Source of the DNA: Coenobita brevimanus
Lineage: Eukaryota > Arthropoda > Malacostraca > Decapoda > Coenobitidae
Length of the DNA stretch: 64,000 nt
Assembly: GCA_032717465.1 (NCBI GenBank)
Contig: CM064657.1
Coordinates: forward strand, 49,053,956-49,117,955
Direction of reading: 5' to 3'
Shown here: positions 56,301-62,939 of the stretch, piece after piece
How positions within the stretch are numbered: the stretch's first letter is position 1
Layout: each line of letters begins with the position of its first letter
Translations under genes and position numbers: made by a program
The notes under the pieces: generated by a model
What the model was told of the DNA's origin: nothing
Databases searched by the model: none
Seen by the model: the letters and a program-made list of their open reading frames with translations, nothing else

Positions 56301-59300
56301 GTGGCATTCATGACAGGACTGTCTCACTGCCATATTGCAGAACTTCCACATATTAGAAATCTTTTGTTCCCCAATCTGCATCTCTTTGGAACTCACTTCC
56401 CCAGAGTTGTTTCCCCTTAAATTTTAACATACAGCTGTTCAAGTCCAGCTGTTACAGATATTTTTTTATGAATGGAGGACACATGTAATCTGGTGTATGA
56501 ATTATGTTTTTATTCATTTGTTTTCCTTTCCTCTGTACTGTTATTAAAAAAAAAATAAAATAAAATAAAGTTTCTCACTAGATACAGATATGTGGCTGTA
56601 CTAGCTGCATTTCAGCTTTGTTGATGGCCAAGTTTGGTCATATTAGAGGGTTGATTTGACTGTGAACCAGGGATACTCATTCCAGCCTCATAACTATGGC
56701 ACAGTAAATTTCATACAACCACTGCTTACTATTCAGTTTATGGGAGTGGATCATTTACCTTAGATGAATGCAAACTATCTATACAATAATCCCTTGGTTA
56801 TAGTAGTTTTTGATATCACTGTGATATGAAAATTAACATTTTTGCTGTTAAAACGCAGTTTTTGGGCTGAGCTCGAGACTCACAATCATTGGCTTGGTGC
56901 ATCACCTCATTACATCATCACATGAGTGAGCTGTTTTCGTTAGGCAGGACCTATTAACCATGAATACTCATTTTTCATTGGCCCACACCATCACAATTGA
57001 GGGTGAAGGTGAGTTTCACGAGGCATTGCTCACATCTCGTAGTTGTGAACAGAAATAATCAGGATCAAATGCATGCTAATATTTTCAATTATGCAAATTG
57101 TAATGCTCATTTTTGTGCAGAATAAACTCAACATATTATTATCATTACAGATAAAATACTCAGATAATTCTAAAAGCACAGCAGTAGTATACAACTGTGC
57201 AGGATGCTGCTTCCACCCAGTAGAGAGGGGCCCGTCCCTGGGAGTAGCACCCAGGATGCTGCCATAGCTTTGGGTGCATACTGGGGAACAGTTACAGTGT
57301 AAAGGCTGCCTTGGAGGGTATCCTTGTAGCAGTCCTGGCAGGGTGCCTAGAGGCCACAGCCCCAGCCACTGGCCATGGCTGGTGGGCTAAGGGTTCCTGA
57401 TCCCCTGCTTGGACTTGGGACTGTGTGGGTGGGCAGGGCCTTTGGTCCTTCTTTATTTACCCACTGACATGAGTTGGAGCATAGAAGTAAGGGAGGGATG
57501 TTGAAGGACAGAATCTTAGATGTATTGCATAATTTTTGTGGTTTATGTGCAATTCTATTTTACACAAGGATCCATTTTACATAGTGTCTTGGCAAATCTA
57601 ATCCATACTTAAGTAGGAGACTACTTTATTTCTCCTTTACTTCTGCTCTTTTATTTTTGTGGTTTATTTGCAGTTCTGTTTTACATAAGGATCCATTTTA
57701 CATAATGTCTTGGCAAATCTAATCCATACTTAAGTAGGAGACTACTTTATTGCTCCTTTCCTTTTGTTCTTTTCCAGTGCATCCCTAGTACCTATGTTTT
57801 CCTTTGGTGAAAATGAGATCTACGAGCAGGTAAGCAATGTCATCAGAATAGTGAGATTTACAGTATTCAGTGAGATACAGTGTAAACAGTGAGATACAGA
57901 CAGTGACACAGAGTATTAACAACCATCAGATCAGAATTGTAAGATACAGTATACTCTTAGTAATGAAGTATAAATGATGAAATACGGTATATGGTGAAAT
58001 ATAGCTAGATCAGAATAGTGAGATTGGGACAATGAAATGTAATTAAAGAGGTCTACAAACAGGTAAATAACCCGCCGGGCTCGCTGGTACGTCGAGTGCA
58101 GGATACCATCCAGAAAATCATTGGCCTTGCTCCCTGCATCTTTGTTGGCCGTGGGATACTCCAGTATAGCTTTGGCATTGTACCCTTCCGCAAGCCTATA
58201 TATACTGTTGGTACGTCCCTGCTGTGATGTTTAATTGTTGTTCATTCATCTTAACTTGGCTCAGAGTTCCCTTTGCTGCTTATTTCACATAGCTCAGTGG
58301 TAAAAAAATACAATGCTTTGGCTCTGCATCATTTAGCATTTTGTAATGAGCAGCACCATATTCTAATTTTAATCTTTTGTTCTTATTCATCATTTAAGTT
58401 GGAGAGGTATGCAATTTTAGGCCGACAAAGAGTATAGTATATAAATTTTGAGTCTTATACAGTATATCCATCTGCAAGCCGATATACAGTATACAGTAAT
58501 CACTCAATTTTCTGACATAATAGAGCCATTAGTATATCCGGATATGGACAAAATCCATATCTGGAACAATATCCTACCTACCAATACCCTACCCATACCC
58601 AGCCTATATATACAGTACCCCACCTAATTGTGGCAGTATTCTTCAGCCTTTCAGCAACTGTACAAAACTGTACAGTATTTAGACATCAAAACACACTTGG
58701 GAACATCCAGTATAATACTAAACACCAAGAAGACAGTGCATAAACAATAAAGGTCCAAAAAAATTCACCGTACGATACCACCCTGTGAATACAACAGATT
58801 GCCTCAGGGCTTCAATATTCTCAGGCGTACGAGCGCTCCTAGGTCGACCAGGTGATTTTCTTTTTAAAGCTGAGCCTGTTGCCCTGAAATTCTCAACCCA
58901 CTGCAAGAATGTTTTCTGATCTGGAATGTTTTGGTTCTGTGGAATATTGAAACGTCTTCGAAAGGCCCTCTGCACGGCGATCATGGAACGGTTGTTTGTG
59001 AAGATCACTTCGACAGCAGACAACACGGTGTGCTCCCGACCACGCCATGTTGGCAACTGAGGATGGTTGGGGTTGGGCTACCAACAGACCCTAGCCCCAC
59101 CCCTCCCGGCTCACAATTGCCAGTGCTACAGCCTTTCGAAATGTGGTACTTTTGGGGGGGTCACCCTGTAGGTTATGGCAATTTATATTAGTGTACACAG
59201 AGAAAAGCAAAAGTAAATTGATGCGAGTTTTCATGCCACAGGCTTTCGCTGTGAAGTAACTTTATATTAACGTTTCCTTCACGTTTGCTCTTCAAGGTAA

Positions 59301-61438
59301 AGTAATAAGTTAGGTGTCATTATAAACCTGAATAGATGCTCTTTATGCTAGTATCATTGAAATGGATTAAAATGATATATAAAAGGCCAATAGCATGAGC
59401 TGAAGTTAGCCGATAAGGAAATTCGCATACCCTTCCGTAGAAAAATATTTGTGAAAAAATAGGTTTTAAATTCACATGAATTCTGATTTCACCATGTCAG
59501 TCAACAGTAAATTCCCTTTCCACTGATATATAGTTTATGGCATTTTATGCTATTTATCCCTGAGATATGGTGATGGAAAGTTATACAGTAGACCCTTCTT
59601 ATCCACGGAATTTGCATCCGCGGATTTAAGTTTCCGCAGATCAGACTTACTTTAATACTGTACTATACACTGTAACTTAATTTGAAATTGGCGTGCAACT
59701 CGCACTTCATTTGTAGCTACGGTTAGCACACCCGCACCTACGGGCGTTCTCTCCACTCTGCCAGTCTTATTGTAAACACCAATCAGTTTGTTACTTACAT
59801 CGTCGTCACCCTTCTCGTGTTTACAACTCTACTGTGCTTCACTGTGTAAGGATATAAGCAATCCTTCTAAGCCAAAGAGGGAGCATAAGGTGTTATCTGG
59901 TGCCCTGTCAGAAGGGTCAGACTAGACTCACAGCTTACCTACAGTGCTGCCACACATCTCGTCGCCTCACCACATTGTTACTGTAGGAACTGCACTACAA
60001 TCATCGTCGTCATCATACAGCAATTGTCATCATTGTACGAAGGTTATGAAGAGAACACACAGTCTTCTGGTGAGTGTTAATATATATTTGTAATATTTTA
60101 AAGTATGTTTTTATTTTTTCAGGGATGTGCTTAGCTTATGTGGAAATAATATGCCATTTTGTGATGATGACTTGAGTCTCCACGGAATTTGCCTTCTGCG
60201 GGGGTCTCTGGAACCTAATCCCTGCGGATAACTAGGGTCTACTGTAGCTCCGGTTGGCACATCAACATCGTTCTTGCTGTCACACAGACAAATATCCATG
60301 CTGGTAATACTGATATTATTCATGGTAAAAACCTGTTTATTATGCATATCTATCCGATGTACTCGTCACTGTAAAAACAAATAGTTGGAAAAGGATAAAC
60401 AGGATAGTGTATGTGGAACAAACCCAGATAGGCGACAGAAAACATGCAAAAAAATATATATACTGTATATATTGTTTCGTATGACTCGAATTTGAGTCAT
60501 CATCAGAATCTCAACGGCTGGATTTATAATGACGTGAAATGGCATTGTCGGAATCTCAGAGGGTTAATATCCTGTTCTTCCTTTCAGTTCTATTTAGGTT
60601 ATCCAATAAAAGTCTCTGAGACCCAGATTTTGCCCTTTATACCTCTTTTGTAGCTCTATGTTTGGCAGCTAAATATTTCTCATTGTTACCACCCCTTTTC
60701 CATCTCTGGAAAAGCCTTCTTTTCTCCTTAACTGCAGCTTCTATACTCTCATCCCACCACCACGTTACCTTACGTCTTCGGAGGGCCCCTTGTTCATCCA
60801 CACATTGAATCAATAACTCAGGAAATTTTTCTTGAGAGCTCTGTACTGTTCATTAACACTTCTGTGAAGAGCTCCCTGTTCAGCCACCACTCTATTCATC
60901 TCACTGTAGAAGGCATCCCTTGCTTGGTTTTGAACTTTCATATTTTCTTCCTAGGTGCATAGGTCCTCTTCACTAGCATCACCACTTGCTCCTTAAGTAC
61001 CATGTCACATGTCAGTAATCATCATCATCCAGACATCTTTTCTTACTTCAGGATGGGGTGAGGTAGGGTCCAGAGAGAAAGAAAAAACTTTACAGAAAGA
61101 CAAGTACCAAAATCTGTCCATTTAAATGTGCCACACTCATTCACTTGCTATTTAAGCTCTTGGAATTCTGACTCCATCTTAAAGGCATGCACATCTACAC
61201 TAATGCACTTCATAATACCTACCAGTTGTCACAGTTATTGCCTGTTAAGTCGCAGTGTTAACTGTTGTTATTATTTTTTTCAGTGGGTGCACCTATCGAT
61301 GTTCCACTGGTGAAGAACCCTACAAAGAAACAAATTGTCGACCTCCATGAAGCCTATGTGAAGGCAGTCAAGGAACTCTATAACAAGTACAAGCATAAAT
61401 ACTCTGAGTACCCTGAGGTGGAGATGAAAATTGTGTAG
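33783..61438 (+). CDS. DGAT2: DGAT2/MOGAT-family acyltransferase, nine coding exons
   Basis: The family transfers a fatty acyl group from acyl-CoA to mono- or diacylglycerol at the ER and lipid-droplet surface. Joining 33783-34069, 39267-39464, 40734-40802, 42462-42642, 49469-49553, 55290-55464, 57778-57829, 58063-58210 and 61284-61438 gives 1350 nt in one frame (449 residues). Visible parts are a charged N-terminus of about 95 residues, a hydrophobic hairpin at about 131-158, the catalytic YHPHG (222-226), GGANES (301-306), RKGF (321-324), FGENEIY (341-347), NPPGS and [17 protein letters not shown]. The C-terminus is YPEVEMKIV. All junction phases match. The length is longer than the usual 340-390 because of the N-terminal extension. 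The NPPGS region points to the DGAT2/MOGAT branch; substrate choice cannot be told from sequence, so the symbol is tentative. All nine exons use GT-AG sites. Confidence 0.92.
34341..35452 (-). mobile_element. LINE B copy 2
   Basis: On the minus strand it runs from the [20 protein letters not shown] region (about 35330-35400) through [19 protein letters not shown] and [16 protein letters not shown] to the FGH/HVERMD region, then the 3' end with GGATGATGATGATG at 34341-34362. It is frameshifted throughout. Its 5' end meets the AT microsatellite at 35457. Confidence 0.85.
35457..35502. repeat. AT microsatellite between LINE B and LINE A
   Basis: A pure AT run that exactly separates the truncated 5' end of LINE B from the TATC tail of LINE A. 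Confidence 0.95.
35505..37552 (-). mobile_element. LINE A, longest copy
   Basis: The minus-strand readings cover a pre-RT linker ([16 protein letters not shown]), the RT palm motifs ([61 protein letters not shown]) and the C-terminal part ([31 protein letters not shown]). FADD is intact, but frameshifts near 36600 and 36260 split the frame. The tail is TATC/ATAG-type at the 35505 end. The endonuclease half is missing. The 5' end abuts an AT repeat. The family is non-LTR and RTE-like in layout; the clade is uncertain. Confidence 0.9.
37552..37582. repeat. AT microsatellite
   Basis: Lies between the 5' end of LINE A and the pogo-like fragment. Confidence 0.95.
37600..38262 (-). mobile_element. 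pogo/Tigger-like element, partial
   Basis: The minus-strand frame ending at 37674 encodes [20 protein letters not shown], then [20 protein letters not shown]. This is the CENP-B-type N-terminal helix-turn-helix of pogo-group transposases. The right end (reversed, from about 38262) reads TACAGTAACCTCGCGTCCAA, which fits a pogo-group terminal repeat. No DDE core was found, so it is a truncated or internally deleted copy. Confidence 0.6.
38262..38312. repeat. AT and GTAT microsatellite
   Basis: AT units continue into GTAT units, directly before the LINE C tail. Confidence 0.9.
38313..38485 (-). mobile_element. LINE C solitary 3' end
   Basis: AACCAAGGAAGAAGGAACCA, GAGCCAAATTCAAGATCTGT and TTTGAAAGACTGGAGGTCAT match the reversed 3' end of the copy at 51525-54490. 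Confidence 0.75.
38580..38990 (+). mobile_element. LINE-like RT C-terminal remnant
   Basis: The reading [18 protein letters not shown] followed by GRPKK..LRWS resembles the C-terminal region of LINE A/B relatives, but the rest differs. It is frameshifted, with an unassigned family. Confidence 0.55.
39267..39464 (+). CDS. DGAT2: Gene 2 coding exon 2: membrane hairpin
   Basis: The acceptor CTTTCCCCAG and donor GTGAGT give phase 2 on both sides. Residues 97-161 include [18 protein letters not shown] and the hydrophobic run [20 protein letters not shown]. This corresponds to the membrane hairpin and FLxL-type neutral-lipid segment of the family. Confidence 0.88.
39764..40410 (+). mobile_element. 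LINE A fragment
   Basis: [55 protein letters not shown] and ACGGCATTAAGGTGTC with an ATAG tail. It is 5'-truncated and lies in intron 2 of gene 2. Confidence 0.88.
40645..40705 (+). mobile_element. SINE-like family E 3' end
   Basis: TGGCTTGTCACTGAGTATAG and GAGTGAGTGGATGATGGGTG match the family. It ends about 30 bases before coding exon 3. Confidence 0.55.
40734..40802 (+). CDS. DGAT2: Gene 2 coding exon 3
   Basis: A 69-nt exon with a T-rich acceptor (TTTTTCCAG) and donor GTAATT, phase 2 on both sides. It encodes [20 protein letters not shown], aligning with the family stretch LYFTWLVFDWNTPKKGGRR before the arginine pair. Confidence 0.85.
40915..41165 (-). mobile_element. LINE B 3' end, degraded
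   Basis: CATCATCATCCAGACCTCCA, CATTCAAGCCCATGGAATCC and TTTCCGACAGAGTCAGTCCG follow the reversed LINE B 3' end in order with many changes. Confidence 0.65.
41290..41690. mobile_element. Family F remnants
   Basis: AAAAGGGTTAATGAAGGCTG, ACCTTCAATTTGAAATGC and the arm TCTGATTCAAGTTAGGAAGG are decayed pieces of the fold-back family. Element ends are not definable. Confidence 0.35.
42119..42224 (+). pseudogene. Decayed duplicate of gene 2 coding exon 4
   Basis: About 105 bases match 42463-42565 in order: TTGGAGTCA, TTGTGGCAGCACT, TTCTTCCCA, TGGATCAAGAC, GGGCTGAACCC and TCAAAGAAATACAT. Stops and small indels break the frame and no AG acceptor remains. The copy lies 344 bases upstream of the real exon. 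Confidence 0.85.
42462..42642 (+). CDS. DGAT2: Gene 2 coding exon 4: YHPHG catalytic motif
   Basis: Acceptor CACTTCCAG, donor GTAAGG, phase 2 in and 0 out. Residues 185-245 include [40 protein letters not shown] and [15 protein letters not shown] is the signature attributed to catalysis in DGAT2/MOGAT enzymes. Confidence 0.93.
42690..43560. other. Gene 2 intron 4, little recognised
   Basis: Repeat H copy at 42690-42830, CCACA units at 42933-42974, otherwise nothing recognised up to LINE B. Confidence 0.45.
43565..45203 (+). mobile_element. LINE B copy 3
   Basis: It starts within the RT domain ([37 protein letters not shown]) and continues through [32 protein letters not shown] and [16 protein letters not shown] to GGTCCGGATAATG with an ATGATG tail. 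Stops and shifts interrupt it, for example at 43718 and 44076. It shows the uninterrupted order used to detect the inversion and MITE in copy 1. Confidence 0.88.
45445..45865 (+). mobile_element. SINE-like family E, longest copy
   Basis: The left part holds GAGCGTAGGAGCCTGGGGCT and TTTGGGATGGGTGACC, the latter resembling the 3' box of 5S rRNA. The middle has TTAATTACCCATTAAACCAC and TATGGTTACCAGCCAGCATG. The right part is GAAAGAAAG-rich and ends GAGTGAGTGGATGG. Other copies: 3990-4165, 18590-18740, 40645-40705 and 54765-55035. Confidence 0.65.
46458..47855 (+). mobile_element. Tc1-like DD35E transposon
   Basis: Flanked by TA on both sides. Ends read CAGTGCTCATCAAAATTATC then GAGCGC and, reversed, TAGTGCTCGACGGATGTATC then GAGCGC. 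It contains one transposase frame. The 1398-bp length is close to the usual Tc1 size. Confidence 0.9.
46731..47759 (+). pseudogene. Tc1-like transposase with one internal stop
   Basis: Cut-and-paste transposase. The N-terminal helix-turn-helix ([19 protein letters not shown] to about residue 48) is followed by GRPRK (62-66), a second HTH ([13 protein letters not shown]) and the catalytic domain. Acidic residues are D156 (WSDEATF), D245 (FQQDGAPAH) and E281 (LIENLW), with 35 residues between the last two. The frame is open except for TAG at codon 310 (47658). The same frame continues 33 codons to TAA at 47757 with family-like sequence ([22 protein letters not shown]). All catalytic residues precede the stop. 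Confidence 0.9.
48154..48396 (-). pseudogene. Acidic segment, possible piggyBac transposase N-terminus
   Basis: About 80 codons without ATG on the minus strand read [37 protein letters not shown] and [17 protein letters not shown] then stop. Ser/Asp/Glu-rich N-termini are common in piggyBac transposases and the position inside TTAA-flanked ends fits, but the DDD core is absent. Confidence 0.45.
48840..49468. other. Gene 2 intron 4, nothing recognised
   Basis: Unique-looking sequence from the piggyBac end to exon 5, with no repeat match found. Confidence 0.45.
49469..49553 (+). CDS. DGAT2: Gene 2 coding exon 5
   Basis: Acceptor TCCCTCAG, donor GTCAGT, phase 0 in and 1 out. It encodes [20 protein letters not shown] then YREFFMTTG, aligning with FPGIRPYLATLAGNFRMPVL of the family. 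Confidence 0.9.
49987..51313 (-). mobile_element. mariner-like element, dead
   Basis: Ends read GGTGCTACCCAAAAGTTCCC and, reversed, GATGCTATCCAAAAGTTCCG, next to TA. The minus strand holds, in broken frames, MEDVTEQ...[23 protein letters not shown], then [16 protein letters not shown] sequence near 50250. Many frameshifts and stops. It lies in gene 2 intron 5. Confidence 0.85.
51525..54490 (-). mobile_element. LINE C (Jockey-like), nearly full-length ORF2
   Basis: Minus strand. Endonuclease: [32 protein letters not shown] and [71 protein letters not shown] and [17 protein letters not shown]. The catalytic box reads YTDD rather than YADD (about 52455). C-terminus: [18 protein letters not shown] through [19 protein letters not shown] to RHIEMIGS and stop at 51616. 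Several frameshifts and stops (for example near 52640 and 53345). The 3' A-rich tail is at about 51522-51532. Confidence 0.9.
54765..55035 (+). mobile_element. SINE-like family E
   Basis: GGTGCCTTAATTACCCACTA, AATGGTTTCCTGGTGTACAA, GGCTTGTCACTCAGTGTAGA and the GAAAGAAAGACAGAAGAGG part match 45605-45855. Confidence 0.75.
55290..55464 (+). CDS. DGAT2: Gene 2 coding exon 6
   Basis: Acceptor CATGACAG (weak pyrimidine tract), donor GTAGGT, phase 1 in and 2 out. It encodes [37 protein letters not shown] and [21 protein letters not shown] and RKGF match family blocks without gaps. Confidence 0.88.
55471..56572 (+). mobile_element. LINE D (Jockey-like) 3' fragment
   Basis: Broken frames read [70 protein letters not shown] and [13 protein letters not shown]. 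The 3' end is an A-rich AAAAT tail. It differs from LINE C. Element-like sequence begins immediately after the exon 6 donor. Confidence 0.8.
56575..57530. other. Gene 2 intron 6, GC-richer part near 57190-57440
   Basis: The part at 57190-57440 (GCCCCAGCCACTGGCCATGG, GGGCCCGTCCCTGGGAGTAG) resembles in style the GC-rich sequence at 27100-27240 (CTACTGGCCGTGGCTT). No gene was seen. Confidence 0.35.
57538..57777 (+). repeat. 121-bp tandem duplication before coding exon 7
   Basis: GTGGTTTATGTGCAATTCTA through TAGGAGACTACTTTATTTCT is repeated 121 bases later at about 90 percent identity. The second copy supplies the pyrimidine tract and AG of coding exon 7. Confidence 0.9.
57778..57829 (+). CDS. 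DGAT2: Gene 2 coding exon 7
   Basis: A 52-nt exon, acceptor TTCTTTTCCAG, donor GTAAGC, phase 2 in and 0 out. It encodes [17 protein letters not shown], matching the ADLVPIYSFGENEVYKQ block of the family. Confidence 0.9.
57830..58062 (+). other. Short intron 7 with duplicated ends
   Basis: 233 bases, the shortest intron of gene 2. The exon 7 end GAGATCTACGAGCAGGTAA and the acceptor region GAGGTCTACAAACAGGTAA are copies. Inside, CAGAATAGTGAGATT appears at 57845 and 58013, and GTGAGATACAG units lie between. Confidence 0.8.
58063..58210 (+). CDS. DGAT2: Gene 2 coding exon 8
   Basis: Acceptor CTACAAACAG, donor GTACGT, phase 0 in and 1 out. It encodes [40 protein letters not shown] and FRKPIYTV. 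These fit the family blocks IFxGRG and GxVPxxKPI. Confidence 0.9.
58740..59167 (-). mobile_element. Internally deleted element with DUF4817-like N-terminus
   Basis: The minus-strand frame 59056-58718 reads [51 protein letters not shown] and [18 protein letters not shown], the HTH-type start common in arthropod transposable elements. It then jumps to [10 protein letters not shown] at the 3' end. The right end TCACCCTGTA abuts TA (59168). The catalytic part is missing. Confidence 0.6.
59586..60244. mobile_element. Tigger-type MITE
   Basis: 659 bp between TA dinucleotides. Ends: CAGTAGACCCTTCTTATCCA and, reversed, CAGTAGACCCTAGTTATCCG, both followed by sequence with ATTTGC...CCGCGG or CCGCAG. 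Sub-terminal blocks CCACGGAATTTGC recur inverted. No transposase frame was seen. Mobilisation by a pogo/Tigger transposase is inferred from the ends and the TA target. Confidence 0.75.
60585..60965 (-). mobile_element. LINE remnant, pre-RT linker
   Basis: The minus strand reads [20 protein letters not shown] followed by [12 protein letters not shown], as in the linker between endonuclease and RT of LINE ORF2 proteins. The family is unassigned. Confidence 0.6.
61018..61215 (-). mobile_element. LINE B 3' end, degraded
   Basis: ATCATCATCATCCAGACATC, GTGAGGTAGGGTCCAGAGAG and TTTAAGCTCTTGGAATTCTG follow the copy at 40915-41165, including the shared GTAGGGTCCAGAG variant, so these two form a subfamily. 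Confidence 0.6.
61284..61438 (+). CDS. DGAT2: Gene 2 terminal coding exon 9
   Basis: Acceptor TTTTTTTCAG, phase 1 in. It encodes [40 protein letters not shown] and EMKIV then TAG. VGAPI and the LH..Y...L..LY..YK.KY pattern match the C-terminal end of the family. Confidence 0.92.
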
Positions 61439-62720
61439 AGAGGCAGACAGACAGACAGGAAGGGGAAGAAATGATGAATTAAGTGATCCTTGAAATCAGT
61501 AAATTGTTGTATGTCAAGAACTGTATGATAGGTACAGTACAAGCATAACTACTATGAAGTTCCTGATGTGGATATGAAAATTATGTAAAGGAAGGAGAGA
61601 TATACATTCTCTCTCTCTCTCCATTGGGAGGGTGGAGGGTTCAAGTTGGCCAAAACTCCTGTGGAGAGAGAGAGAGAGAAAAAGAGTGGAAGGTGGACTA
61701 TGAGGATGAGGTAGAGGGATAATATGGAGAAGTATGATAACTGTATTTCAATAAGGGTGGTGTGGGTTGGAGGGAGTTGTTACCTCCACCCATTGGGTAA
61801 TCACAGATGAAGGAACTCCATGCCATCCTATTGTCTGCTGTGAAACTGTCCTCCCTTCAGCTTGCATCACCCTCATGCATATACCTCACCATCCCATCCC
61901 TCCACCTCATTTTTGGTCTCCTTCTTCACCCCATTTTCATTCTCCTAGTAAACCATAAGGCACAGCTTAATTATTGATAGCAAAGCTACCTCCCCATGTG
62001 AGGGATATGTCAACCCATCACTATGATACATACATATGTAGAAATTTGTCACTACTGTGTTCATTAAATAATGAATTCTGATTTTGTGAGGGTATATTAG
62101 CTTAGTTAGATAAATTAATGTGCAATCATTTGCATTAGGATGTCAAGAAGCCTCTGCTAGCCTGTTATCCAGCCATCCATATTATTCATTCCTACCCAGA
62201 TGAAAGAGAGTATACTTTTTGGCTGTGTACTTCTTACTGCTTTTACAAGAAAATTGTTCTTGTAATACTTTCCATTGCCAGCTGGCAGAGTGGTGTCAAC
62301 GAACTTTCACTCATGGCAGTAAATGAGTAATGAAAGAAATGAAAGACTATTAACTATTGTGTATGGTTGGAAAATGATTTCTCTCTTTTGCATGAGGACA
62401 GCTCTTTGGTGTACGTAAAGAAATCAAGAACAGGCCTGTGTGCTGAATACTGATGTAGTGCATTAGCCCCGTTGCCTATCTACAGTTTTTAGATGCCAGA
62501 TGGGTTAATGTGCTCCAACTGGATGTGACCCATGTGGGCCTTTTTCTGGGGAGTGGTTAGAGTTTAATACTCATGTAATTCCCATCAGGAATGAACAGCG
62601 CATCATTCTTGTCCTTCAGTCTGATGACACTGTTTGAGTTTAATATTGTTAGATGCTGACTATTTCATTCAGTTTGGGAATCTGATGACGTTGTTTTAAT
62701 ATTGCTAGCTGCTGACCATT
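61439..62720 (+). other. 3' flank of gene 2
   Basis: Probable 3' untranslated region. It includes a decayed copy of the exon end (61505-61590), CT and GA runs at 61607-61680, and LINE A-like reversed pieces near 61865-61930. ATTAAA at 62063 is a possible polyadenylation signal and AATAAA at 63645 another. Neither is decisive. Confidence 0.4.
61505..61590 (+). repeat. Duplicate of the gene 2 coding end
   Basis: GTACAGTACAAGCATAACTA, GAAGTTCCTGATGTGGATAT and GAAAATTATGTAA repeat the last 75 coding bases and stop 150 bases downstream. The reading YKHNYYEVPDVDMKIM then stop matches [16 protein letters not shown]. Confidence 0.88.
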
Positions 62721-62727
62721 TCATTCA

Positions 62728-62800
62728 CTATGAGACGGTTTGGCCATGTTGAGAATAGTGAATGTGAGACTGACCAGGAGAATGTATGTGAGTGAGATGG
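62728..62800 (+). mobile_element. LINE A short remnant
   Basis: GACGGTTTGGCCATGTTGAG, GAGACTGACCAGGAGAATGT and ATGTGAGTGAGATGG match the RWFGHVER region of LINE A. Confidence 0.6.
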
Positions 62801-62939
62801 AGAGATGTGTTGAAGGTTTTGGGTATTTGTCTGGAGTATGTGCCATACTCAGGGTGGTTGTGGAAACTTGATAGCTCTTCTTACATAGCAATTTATTTTC
62901 CATATTACTCTTCATTATCCTGTTTAACATTATTGATGC

